Shown: positions 10,437-20,759 of the stretch, one piece after another
How positions within the stretch are numbered: the first letter of the stretch is position 1
Layout: every line of letters starts with the position of its first letter
Assembly: GCA_021234155.1 (NCBI GenBank)
Contig: JAJEKV010000102.1
Location: 1,730,456-1,794,455 of the forward strand
DNA from: Isoetes taiwanensis
Lineage: Eukaryota > Streptophyta > Lycopodiopsida > Isoetales > Isoetaceae
Reading direction: 5' to 3'
Length of the DNA stretch: 64,000 nucleotides
Translations under genes and position numbers: made by a program
The notes under the pieces: generated by a model
Told to the model about the DNA's origin: nothing
Database searches by the model: none
The model's input: only the letters and a program-made list of their open reading frames with translations

Positions 10437-13351
10437 TTTTTTTTATGTTTGTATACATGGGCCGGTCTCCCTAGATGTATGGCTTCTATTTATACACTAG
10501 GGGATCAATGTACATAGTATGGCAGTTAATGTCCTCTTTGGGTTGCAAATAAAATTAACTTATACCTTCACTTGATGGTTTTGGAAAAATAAATAATGGT
10601 TAATAGATGCCAAGTTTAGGGTTTTTTCTCCACGTTCCTCTACACCCTTAACTCAAGTAGCGGTGATGGCGGGCGTCGGTTCCCGAGCCCATTAAAATGG
10701 CGTGAGACCGAGCGATTGGCGGGGTTGGATATGGAAATCCACCTACATTAAAGTGGCTGGCACAAATGGTGAGATCTTGACCTAAATTAGATGTTTAGCT
10801 TAGCGGCATATAGGCTTTTCACGGGCGGTCGATGAGCTTTCATTTATAAACCGGTGGCTTTAATCACATGAGGCACTAGCTCACATGCTTAAACTGCATT
10901 GGCATCACTTCAAGCATCTTAGGTGCCATTGTATTCATGGTCCTTAGGCGGAAAAATCTTCACTACGGGATATGCATATTACTTAGAATATGATTGAGAT
11001 GGTTGCCCATCTGATCGAGATAGTGTGACCACTCTTGAGGAGGTGTGGCAGGCGGCGGAGTTCAAGCTGTCTCGGGGATAAGCTGGTCGATAATAGACTC
11101 ATGGGCGGGGGAGGAACCGAGGGGATCAAACGTCCACAGATTAACCATCGGGGCAATGATGCTCACAAGCAAACTTATCTTTGGAAGCCGAGTGTTGACT
11201 GCCGAGGCGGGGTAATTCTTCTTCTGAAATCACGAGTCCACGATACGGGAAGGGGACAATGAGTTTGAACAGAGGACTCTTTCGAGTCTGATCATGCTAT
11301 GCATTTTGGATTTCAATACATTATTTAATGTGGGATGTTAAAGTAATCAACTCTTCTTGATTTTACAATAAACCTAGGCGGTTCCGGGATCAATCCCGTT
11401 ACTTGGGTTTGATTTAGATATACTAGTGGTCTGCATACAAAAATGGCTAAGATATGGTCATATTGCGGTTTAATATTTATGTCTGTGTAATCGGTGATGC
11501 TTTAGATATTGCATGGATGTTTTAAATCAATACAGTGCTTTTAGCGTATTTCAGTTATCTTTATTGATTTTTTAAGTTGTATATGCATTGTTTATAGCTT
11601 GGAATGAATTTGAGGAAAAAGGTAACAATAGGTGACCAGCGATGGTAGAAACCTAATGTACCTTTGGCCCCTCACTCATTACCAAATTCTTGCTAATGTT
11701 GTGTTGGTTGGCTGCAGGTATCAGTTTCTCTTCCTATTGTTTCCTTTTTCCGATTTCAAGTTCGTGTCATGGCTATAATATGGATAATATTGGTGGCATT
11801 TCTTGCACTCGCACTCATATGGTACTTACACAAGGTTTTTATAAAAGAGAAGATTCACTAGCCCATGCTCAATGATATTTTTAGCACAATGATATGATGA
11901 TCAACGAATCTATGAGTTCTGTCTTATAAGACTTGCTTTAAATGCTATCCGGCCTTTTTTTTGTGGTGACAACGATGCACACATGACTATAATAGCGAGT
12001 TTTCAATGTTTTACCCATCTTTCTTGAAAGAATCCACTATTTTTCTTGACAATAGACTATGAAGTATGTTAATGCGTCATAAGTTTAGGCTGATTTTGTG
12101 CACTTGATATTCAGCCACGGCTTGACCCGAACCAGGCCAAACCATGGTGGTCTTATAATATCATCACATCGGGATTATGGTTTTGATGGAATGCTCTATA
12201 ATATATTTCAAGTATTGAAATGTAGTATGTGCTATTACGATAAGTTCTATTCCGCGGGTTAAATACATTGATGTTGTCTGTTTGGTTTTTATTAACATAC
12301 AGGAGTTTAATTGTTAGTAAACATGGCGACATATTTTAGCTATAAGCTTTAACGTTGCTGATTAATTGGGATTTGCATGAGCGGACAAATGCACACCGCA
12401 TGCATAGGCTATTAATGGCAAGCATCACGATGGCCAAGAATGACCACGGGGTGACAAAAATTAGCTTTACAAGTGGTGAGCGAGTTGGTGGCTAAACATG
12501 CATCACGGGCTAAAATGTAGCATGCATTGTCAAAGATTTAAAATGACTTTACCTACCTTTGGAAATGAAAGATACTTTAGTTGCATGAAATCGGTTTGGG
12601 AATTTAAATGATACCTTATTATAGGCGTCTTTACATTTCTTGGTGTAATAACTTGCATCTGATGGCTTAAATTGTTTGCATGCATAAGGCCGAGTATATC
12701 CTGATTTAAAATAAAAAAGTGGCATAACGATTGGTGTACCAATGCTGTCTAAACATGTGGGGGTCTAATGACACTGCATGCATGGTCAAATAGCTAAAAG
12801 AACTTCATTAGCGTGTGGAACTGTATGACACTTTTGGTTCTCACATCTTTTATCTAAATATTTAAACTTTAGTTGAAAATGAAAGGATGCCACTTTGGGT
12901 CTTTTCAAGCGTACACTTTAAAGTATTTGGTCTTTAAGAAAGTAAAGCCCATGACCAAAATCTACATGGTCTTATAGTTTTGCATGATCCTAAACATCCA
13001 TATTGACTCTGTGCATGGGAGTAGTTAGCACATATGGTGCATGTGGCTCACGGCCTCTTGTTATTACCACGCTATATATACATTTCATAAAATATAGATG
13101 GAACTTGACTCTGTTTAGGGACTTGGATTATCCACTAATAGTAGACCATTGGTCTTATGGCTATTCATTCTTTATTTAGACCATTGGATAGATAATTTAG
13201 TGTTTTGAACTAAATACTTGGTGTTCCATAGGCGGATAGTGTCATCATGGATCTTGATCCTAGTATGAAGCCCGATAAAGGCTGGGATTGACACGTGTTG
13301 ATGTCACTACTAGTTGGTTGATGCCATGGCTAGTGTGGGTTTTTTTTTTTT
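10437..13351 (+). repeat. Right pseudo-LTR of PLE copy A
   Basis: Matches 1986-4963 along its whole length, starting at the same T-run plus 'atgtttgtatacatgg' and ending in 'gctagtgtggg' plus a T-run. The small-gene region is present but noisy. The ATG equivalent to 2437 is followed by a TAG at codon four. The exon-2 hydrophobic stretch is intact near 11718-11863 but ends slightly earlier. CTG and CAG positions are repeatedly altered relative to the left copy. Confidence 0.88.
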
Positions 13352-13444
13352 GGAATGAAAATGGAGCTATCTAATCTATGATAGGAGGCAGGGATTTTCT
13401 ATTATCATAACAAAATTTGTTACAATGCAAATGCCCTCAAGCAA

Positions 13445-14727
13445 CTATGGATGCTCTCCCCGGATTCTCCGGGCAAGGGCTAGATCCTTGGTCATTATGG
13501 TGACCCTCTTTGCGTGCATAAGCGCCAAGGTTGGCGTCACCAAAAGAGCTATCGGTAGGCCTCGGCGACCTCTGCGGTGCCAAAATTGCAAAAAAGTAAG
13601 GCGGAGGTGGGTCTTAAATTCACAATGCGATATCCGAACCAACCTCTTGAAGGCAGCTTCCTTATTAGGAGTTCCGTGAGATTACGATACTTCACGGATC
13701 TCAGTAAGGCCCGCGGTGCGAAGATTAAAGCGATAGGGTTTCCTCTGGCGAGTAGCGAGGGTTTTGAGGGCGGCCCCTTCTTACGGGGTGCCCGTCTTGC
13801 CTCTGATAGATAGCGGGATGGGGCGGTAGTAGGCATCACCAGCTCTTATCTCAGAAATCGAGCTTGTGTGTTTCCCAATAGCCCCTTGACCTTGGGACAT
13901 CCTTACCTGTTAGTATGGGACTTATAGAGCCTGGCTTTCCTCCGTCTTTTTGATGGAAGCTTATCCTTTGATTAGGCCCTATTTGTGTTTCTGCTTTCGG
14001 GGAGTTTGGCATGTTCTTGGGTGTTGGTCTTCTGGCGGCCCTTGTCCTGCTGCTCGCTCCTTTTGTTGGCCTCCCCTCGAGCCTTTCTGTTCTTCCTGGC
14101 GGGCTTCGTTCCATGTCGGCTTCCATCGGGCCACGTTGGGCGCGTCGCCGGTTCAGTTGGCGATGGTAGCGGGTCGGACGGCGGAGCCATATCAATGCGG
14201 GTTTTGTCGTTAAATAGTCGAGAGGCGGTATGCGTGGATGCGAGTCCACATAAAACTTTGGGAAGCCTGGGTGCCGGTATATAGGTAGCTCGAAACGCCC
14301 AATGTAATAATACCCACCCATGGCCCAAATACATTTCATTCGAGCCGGGTTTACGTATGCGGCCCTCTCACCTCCCGGTTGTTATCTTCTCGAGCTAATG
14401 TCAGAATACTGGCGGACTCAATCGAATGGCTTCCTCACCGAGTGTTCCTCACATTGGGGGATAGAGCGATCAACACCATAACCTGGTCAGGTTGCTCCTA
14501 CCATGGTGTATGGCGGTTGTTGGAGGTTCCCGTTTAATCAAAAGCGCTTTCGAAAAAATGGAATATAGGATAAGGTATCTAAAGGTGCGTCACTAAGCGC
14601 TATACCAACTCATTGAGGAGGATGTCTACCCGATGCATTATCGGTGGCCATATGCTGCGTGATGAAGGCGTAAATTTGAAGGTATATTGAGGCTAGAAGG
14701 GTCCACGGTAGTCTTGGTGTTAGCCAT
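13445..14727 (-). pseudogene. ORF1: unknown N-terminal domain fused to a histone H3-like domain, copy A
   Basis: Starts at ATG 14727 and ends at TAG 13445-13447. The C-terminal third is a histone H3 core in broken frames: TELLIRKLP near 13.68 kb, an EFKT.LR segment that fits H3 loop 1, then [11 protein letters not shown] and [10 protein letters not shown] at the end. Canonical H3 has [11 protein letters not shown] and [10 protein letters not shown] there. A basic, Pro-rich linker (about 13.75-14.2 kb) joins it to an N-terminal domain seen more cleanly in copy B. Frameshifts break this copy, many at CAG/CTG sites that look like sequencing noise, so it may be intact in reality. The PLE begins about 90 bp after its stop. 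See copy B at 47973-49247 for the better-preserved reading. Confidence 0.7.
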
Positions 14728-15358
14728 AGGTGGCTGGCGGTTAGAAGGCGATAGGGGAGGTGTAGGGATGATCACCAAAGGCGGAACTAGGGCATAAGGA
14801 TGACCTTAAGTCCGGCTATGGCGAATGGCCGAATATAAGGCGGCGGGAGAAAATGAAAGAGGAGAAACCATTTAACTTTTTAATTTTTTAAAATTTTTCT
14901 TGTTAAAACGTTTTTTTTTTTTGTAATAAAAAATACGGTATGAAAAAAAAATTATCTGGCGTAAATATATGGGCGGCGTGACAGGTTATCTGGCGCTTAT
15001 CTACGGATTCTAGGGCGTCAAACCCGTCAAGCGCCGCTATTGTGTTTGACCCCCTTACTCGTTCCTCTGCTGCCAGTTACGACCCCTTTAGGGTATTTCG
15101 AGTACGCCCGACCCATTGGAGCAAGAATCTCGCCGATCCGAGCTACGTGGAGAGAGTTATGGCGAAAACAAAACTCGAATTTCTAACTCCACTTTCTGGC
15201 CTTAGCCTCTCCATGGAAGACACTTCCTTCCACAGTTAAGTCCTTGCTTCCCCCTCATCAATTGCAGAGTTGGGACGCTCTACCCTAGGAAAAAAAAATA
15301 CCATCATCTAACAGGTTAGACTATGGCCAGTGCAATGATTTTGGTCCATCAAAACCAT
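14728..15358 (-). other. Leader between the primer-binding site and ORF1, copy A
   Basis: No ORF worth naming. It includes A/T-homopolymer tracts near 14880-14960 and lies, on the minus strand, between the primer-binding site at 15359-15370 and the ORF1 ATG. That is where an LTR-retrotransposon 5' leader would be. Confidence 0.45.
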
Positions 15359-15370
15359 GCTCTGATACCA
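15359..15370 (-). promoter_or_regulatory. Minus-strand primer-binding site (initiator tRNA-Met)
   Basis: The minus strand reads TGGTATCAGAGC, the complement of the plant initiator tRNA-Met 3' end. One base separates it from the GTCACA end of the LTR-like block. It points leftward, toward ORF1 and the H3 domain. Confidence 0.75.
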
Positions 15371-15371
15371 C

Positions 15372-17141
15372 TGTGACGCTCCCAGAATCCATACGATGCT
15401 CCCTTCGTATTGATACGGGACTTCCAATCGTATGGATATGGGACTTCCCCTCCCATGGCGACTACATCCCCATGGCAAGGCCTTCCGTCGTACTCGGACT
15501 ACTTGGGATGGCCAAGCATCCGGGCGAGGATCACGGAGGTGTCATTACCCCGTCCTCTGGGGAATCTATCTGCGGGAAGCATACATGTGGCGTTCGGCGC
15601 AAACATATGGGTATGAATCGTATATTATCGCGAAACCGCGTCACTAGTATACATACTTCTTCGAGAGGACATGTACCAGGCGGCCAAGTAAAGGGTAGTA
15701 CCCTAAGTGCGACCTTGTGAACCATTATATTGCACATGTTAAAGCAACATGTGAATATAATCCCCTTTTTGCCATGTGGCAATGACCATTGACCAAGGGA
15801 CCAGCCCTAAATCGCGTGGAGATAAGGGGCATAAACCTAAAAGGAAACCCTTTCGGTTCTCAGCCCACGAGTCACCAGTTGGAGCAGCGAGGATGCATTT
15901 CCGCTGAGCAGGCGGAGAAGTCGGATCTCGGGGTTGCGGCTTCGATCAAGATCGGCGAACCGAGATCCAGCGGCATGGGCGCTTTGAGGAGGTGGGAGTC
16001 GGCCAAGATCGCGGGTGGGTGGTTGATTCAATAGGTAGATCGAGTTATCGGGCCTCTTTGGGTGGGTTTAGCATCCATTCTTAGCTATAAGCCCCCTCTG
16101 ACCCTAAGAATGATGGACACTAACAAAGGAACCTAACCATGTATGATTAGGTAGATTAGAATAGATGTATTACGTTATTTTTCAGTTACATTGTGATGAT
16201 GTTTTGACATTCTATCGCCACTCTTGTGTATTGGGAAGGGGGTAGAGACCCGGAGCCCAAGTAGTTGTATGATCATAGTTTTAGCCCATTAATTCCCCGA
16301 TTAATGCATCGGCACATGCATAAACCCGTTTGGCGTGGGTGGTGGAGCTAGGCCAGGAGTGACAAGGAAGGGCTTCTGCGATCCTGATTGATCCCTGCGG
16401 TGCGTTAGCGGCGGTAGGAACATTGTGGGCTGGGCCTAATACCACGGCCCAGCTGGCGTGAGGCGGGGTATGGGGGTCGACACCTAGGTGGGTGATCGCG
16501 TCATCTTCTGGGGTTTCAAAATTAGGTATATGGCGGTGGCTCTCTGGCTTCGCTGTGATTGGCATGAACATACGGAAAAGTGATCTCCTCTGCCTCATCG
16601 GGGCTGGGGAGATGCAACCCGATGAAGTAGCCCCTTTGGCTGAACCCGGCGGAGCTCTGGTGGGAGCTCAATACTTTTTCAGCCTATCGCAAAGTATGCG
16701 AGGGAGAGAGGCGGATGGAGTGGACTACCAGCGACCATGTTCTATGCCAGCCAAATCCATTTGCCATGAATTACATGCGCATTGCTACACGGGGCCAAAC
16801 GTCGGTCTTTCCCCATGAGTGCGAGCACGGATAGGATTTTCCTCATGTTATGTTGATATCTTGATGTGTTTATTTTTGCATTTCTTTGTGATATGGTGGA
16901 CCACCCTTGAGGTGGGTATGTTATTATTGATGTATGTCATGTGCTCATGTGTGTTTGTTCGCTTCATGATTAAGATCGATCGGAGGCGGGATGAATAACC
17001 GTCCATTCTTCCGTCGGGTTCTTAACCACCATCAAGAGCGATGTTAGGTGGGCCTCACCTCCGTCGTGGCGAGATCTTGGTTTGAGGGATGATCTCCGGT
17101 TTGTATCTGATCGGGGCATAGTATATGGGCGGGCCGTCACA
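15372..17141. repeat. LTR-like block with a PBS on each side, copy A
   Basis: Begins TGTGACG and ends CGTCACA, the inverted termini expected of an LTR. Both outer edges are followed, after one base, by an outward-facing TGGTATC..AGC primer-binding site. The two ends are otherwise not similar. A single LTR should have a PBS on one side only. This is therefore either two head-to-head LTRs fused without their 5' ends being recognisable, or an LTR shared by two divergent elements. A near-palindrome sits at 15724-15761. Short ORFs here look incidental. Copy B is at 49901-51672. Confidence 0.65.
15724..15761. repeat. AT-rich hairpin within the LTR-like block
   Basis: ATTATATTGCACATGTT, loop aaagc, then AACATGTGAATATAAT: arms complementary except for one bulged base. 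The sequence is identical in copy B near 50250-50287 even though the flanks have diverged. Confidence 0.6.
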
Positions 17142-17142
17142 A

Positions 17143-17154
17143 TGGTATCGAGCC
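17143..17154 (+). promoter_or_regulatory. Plus-strand primer-binding site (initiator tRNA-Met)
   Basis: Reads TGGTATCGAGCC here and TGGTATCAGAGCC in copy B (51674). The lost base falls at a CAG, in line with the noise seen elsewhere. It follows the CGTCACA end by one base and points right, opposite to the PBS at 15359-15370. Confidence 0.7.
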
Positions 17155-17390
17155 TTAGTCTTGGCGGACCAAATCGATCGAGCAGCAAATATTCCTATAG
17201 GAACTAACTAATCTAGACATTTGATCTTGGAGATAAAAGCCCAAGCACAAACCCTCGGATAGTGGGAAAATTTTTTTCAGGGGAATAGGGTTAGTAATTA
17301 TCTAGAATTAGGATAATTAGAGAACATATTTAAGATGAAATAGATGAAGAAAAGTCACCTAAGAAAGTCTAGCAAATTTTAGACACTTTT

Positions 17391-18090
17391 TTGGCCGACA
17401 CCTCCAAGGGTGTCCGGGGAGCATGTTAGGTCCGACCCTAAGCGGTCTCTCCTTGCTTGTCTTAGAGGGTCACCCCATATGAACCCTAGAACTTCGGCCT
17501 TAGGGCCCCAAATTGTAAAATAAAAGATGAAATTCGCTTAAAAGCTCGATTAGCTAGATTTGTATGTTAAAACCACGGAAAAACATTAAGTAAAAAGTCA
17601 TTTTGGAGCAACACCTCTAAGGGTGCGCCGAGGGGGTATAGATTAGGTCATGACCTAACACCCTTCATGGGGGTTTAGGGGTCCCCCTAAAATGACCTCG
17701 GAATTTGATCAAAACTTACTCAAATTGTAAAAGTAATGATAGAATCTTGCTCATAATGCTTAGAATTAGTGGAAAAGGCATGTTAAATTGTGTAAATTGG
17801 ATAAGTTTAGAAGCAGAAAGGGACAACACCTCTAAAAGTGCGCCCGGAGGCATAGTTAGGTCCGAACCTAACACCCTAAACTTAGAGGGGTCCGATAGCT
17901 GGACCCTTGATCAGCCCACCTGCTCCAAATGAGTAAAATAAGCAAAGAAACTTGCAATTCAGAAGAAAATAAGTAGGGAATTCACGTCTTTGAACTTGTT
18001 TTTTACCCATTAGACATAAAATAGACCAACACCTCCAAAGTGCTTGAGAGTCACTTAGGTCCCAACCTAACACCCTCCCGCTTGCAGCTT
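17391..18090 (+). repeat. Four tandem hairpin units downstream of the PBS, copy A
   Basis: Four units start near 17398, 17611, 17826 and 18029, spaced 203-215 bp. Each carries ACACCTCYAAGGGTG, then an inverted repeat of the form TTAGGTC-NN-GACCTAA, then CACCCT and TTAGAGGGGTCC. In unit 2 the centre (17643-17658) is a perfect 16-bp palindrome, TTAGGTCATGACCTAA. The GGGTG/CACCC flanks extend the stem. Spacer sequences between units differ. The position just after a primer-binding site suggests a structured leader, perhaps for packaging or translation, but that is inference. Confidence 0.7.
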
Positions 18091-18479
18091 AGAAGTCCAT
18101 TTTTCAAACCCCATAACGAACTCTGAGCTCCAAATCATTAAAATTTGTTGCAATAAAGGCCGATGACAGTCCTAGAATCCATTTATGACCTCAAATTAGG
18201 CTAGAAATGTCAAACCCCAGCTCAAAATGACCAAAAATTGCTCAAACCCTTGAATTATTTTTCCAAAGCGTGGTTTGTTTGTAAATAGAAGCATACCCAT
18301 TAATACCTCACAAGTATTGCTCTCGGCTCAAAGCTGATGTCTTACTCCCTAGATAGAAATTTGCCCAAGAACACCCCTTTTATTTATCATCTAGACCTCG
18401 GCTAGCAACCCAAGTCCAAGCTGTTGGTACATCACCTCTGCTCATGTCAAAGGCATAAACCTTGACCCTAATTTTGTGT
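18091..18479 (+). other. Non-coding leader continuation, copy A
   Basis: AT-rich sequence between the tandem units and the first coding-like stretch. No ORF, repeat or promoter signal that I can support. Confidence 0.4.
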
Positions 18480-19837
18480 CCTTCTAATAGAGTTTGACCT
18501 ATATAGCCACCACATTGACACTTCCTATTGCGGGATACCTAGAAAGGAGCTAGAGTCTAGAGCTACCCAAGTCACTCCATGTGTAGAGATTGGACTCCCC
18601 CAAACCAACTTTGCTAGGACATTAGAGTATGCCTCAAACATCATGGAGGTTTGCAAAACAACCCCCTCATTTCATGCCATACCACAAGTCCCTATGTCCA
18701 TAGACTTGGAGATTATAGATATGTCTCGATAATCTTGCTCGAGCCATCTTGTTTTGCTTATAGAGCCCAAAATGTTGTAGGGAGAGCCCTTCAAGTGGAC
18801 CCTTAGACTCTAGAATATCTGAAGTTGCTTTGAAATCTGAGGGCGAGAGCCACGAGAAGAGCTAGAGAGCAACTTCTTGAAGACATCAAGGTCCCGGCCG
18901 ATGTCTGGGGCGGATAAGGAGAGGAGAGGCAAAGCGGACCCAAAGAGAGGAAGCACAGACAAACACCTCAAGCGACAAGCGAGGTAGAAACGAGGACACC
19001 CTTAGGCCTATCATCAATCTTCATCAATGGGAAGAATATTTGGTAACCAAGCGGCATCAAAAATTTTCTAGATGTCAACCTCCTAGGCTACCATGTCCAC
19101 AAGGTCACATTAGAAAGAGGATCTCGGGCCTTCACCAACTCGGCGCACATGAGTTTCAAATGGAAGAATGCAAGGCAGACAAAATCTACAGGTGCGGGGA
19201 AAGGCGTTGAACATCGATGCCGCGTTGGCATCACGAGCTAAGGTCGGGAGGGCATAATCTTTCATCGAGGAGAGAAGTCATGGCGACCGCGAGGGCGTAT
19301 AGAAAGCGGGAGGAAGACAACCATGACCTTAGCCCAGCGGCTCAGCGAATGTAATGCAACGTCAACAAAAGAACAACCAAGCTAGGCAACCCAACTTACA
19401 CCTAAGGCTGACGGGGCCGAGCTTCCAGTTCCCTTGCCCAGCAACTTTCGCCGGTTTCAAAAAGTAGGAACCATATGAGGGGAGGAGGCGCATGTCGAGG
19501 GAAGGAACATCTCAGCGAAGGTCTATATCAGCATTAGGGGCAAGATCAAGGAGAAAATATTAAAACTCAAACAAAATTCGGGCCAGAAACACCTAGAAAC
19601 CAAAGGAAGGACGACTTTACTCATTCGGTGAGGAGTCGCGAGAGACTTCGAATGGATAGGACCCAAAAGGCGGAGGGAGATGACCTAACCAGCGGTACAA
19701 ATCATGCAAAAGGCAACCCGAAGGAGCTAGGGTAGGTGCAATGGAGATGACCCACTTCCAAGCACGGAGGCACCTCGGAATGAAGCAAAGCCAATCAGCG
19801 GCCTTTTCGGAATTTCAACCTACGGAGGAATGACAAT
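18480..19837 (+). pseudogene. Degenerate plus-strand coding region (gag-like position), copy A
   Basis: Coding-like composition in shifting frames, better read in copy B from 53031 (MTYIAATLTLPIARIP, then EYASNIMEVLQNNPHF, then EEYLVTNGIKNFLDVNLP and further basic segments). Its place after a plus-strand PBS and leader is where gag would be, but I recognise no capsid or zinc-knuckle motif. It ends abruptly at the 5' LTR of the gypsy element. Confidence 0.35.
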
Positions 19838-20379
19838 GGAAGCAATACGGCCCATACTTGCCGCGATGAGGGCGAGGCCCCACCGGCCACTCTGTCCAAG
19901 AAATATGGACCGCACGCGGTCAAAGCTCCACACCGCAGGACCGCGTACAACTACTTGTTCCGCGAAGCACCGCATTCCCGCTCGAAAGTGCCCAAGTAGT
20001 GGCGCACGCTACCGCGATGAGGACCGATTCAAAGTTCGTGAGGCCACCCGCGGTTCCTATATATTGTAGCATTTTTGTTCTTCTCGAATTCGCCAGAGTG
20101 TTCTTTGTGTCACTATTGCAGCGCATACGCCGTCGCCTCGTCAGGCGCTTCTTTTGAGCCTTCATTGTACACTTCGTTTTAACGTTTGATCACGCGGTTC
20201 TCCACAAGTGTCTACAGGTGTTTCTATCAGGTATCAAGTAATTGCCGCTTTATCCGAAGCTTTGTTTTCCTCTCATAGCAAAAATCCCGCTGACAAGAGT
20301 GTTCCCGTGATTTACCTCGCCGACTTCAAGGATCTCACGAGATCCGCCCCTCGAAGTATCCTCGCGTCTACCCCAAACA
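19838..20379 (+). repeat. 5' LTR of gypsy 1
   Basis: Shares with 29985-30550 the blocks 'catacttgccg', 'ttcctatatattg.agcattttgttc', 'gttctccacaagtgtct', 'aattgccgctttatccgaag' and 'gacttcaaggatctcacg', and the end 'ccccaaaca'. TATATATT near 20056 could be its TATA element. Confidence 0.75.
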
Positions 20380-20759
20380 CCGGCCAAGTACGCTCACTTC
20401 TCGGTTTTATTTAATACTATGTTCAATCCCTTCTTTACTCCCCACGCATATTCAACACCGATGGAAAGTCAAGACGCTGCCGCCATGAATCAGCGACGCC
20501 CCGCCAATATGTCCACATACACTCCGGGTTCGACGTTTCTCCCTGCACGAGCGCACCGTTCCACCTACACTTTCACCAACACTTCCCCTGTGAAGGTCGC
20601 CATTCCGCTCCCCTGCTCGGGCCACATCAAAAGTGCAGAGGTCGAACACGTACCTCTTTGAATTTACTCCACCTGGACCCCAACTCAAGATCCGGCCGTA
20701 ATCCACCGCACTTTCTGAACATTCAAGAAAAATGTTTTCTATTGGTAATCTTTCTTAGG

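Larger units (their letters stand above)
1986..13351 (+). mobile_element. Penelope-like element, copy A, with pseudo-LTRs
   Basis: An 11.4-kb plus-strand unit bounded by T-runs, with direct repeats of about 2.9 kb at both ends and a reverse transcriptase between them. The RT carries PLE hallmarks: a KGLNHIPDK region upstream of the palm, PYLLGVFKAHK, WDITKCYENIP, GIFMQP and RYIDDL. No GIY-YIG endonuclease follows the RT, so it belongs with the endonuclease-lacking PLEs (Athena/Coprina type) known from plants, fungi and rotifers. It lies between ORF2 and the H3-like ORF1 of a minus-strand unit, about 90 bp after the H3 stop. A clear target duplication is hidden by flanking T-runs. Confidence 0.8.
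1..19837. repeat. Segmental duplication, copy A
   Basis: The same order of sequence recurs at about 34607-54375: acidic exon, ORF2, PLE with its LINE, H3-like ORF1, LTR-like block, tandem units and degenerate coding region. The left limit lies outside the window. The right limit is the point where copy A runs into the gypsy LTR (after 'ggaggaatgacaatg') while copy B continues with unrelated sequence. Internal LINE and PLE insertions occur at the same positions in both copies, so they predate the duplication. Assembly duplication of one locus cannot be ruled out from sequence alone. Confidence 0.9.

Noticed and set aside
13445-13840. Centromeric histone CENH3
   Set aside because: Loop 1 and alpha-2 fragments fit the length of ordinary H3, and the alpha-1 region keeps TELLIRKLP. 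Plant CENH3 usually diverges there and has a longer loop 1.
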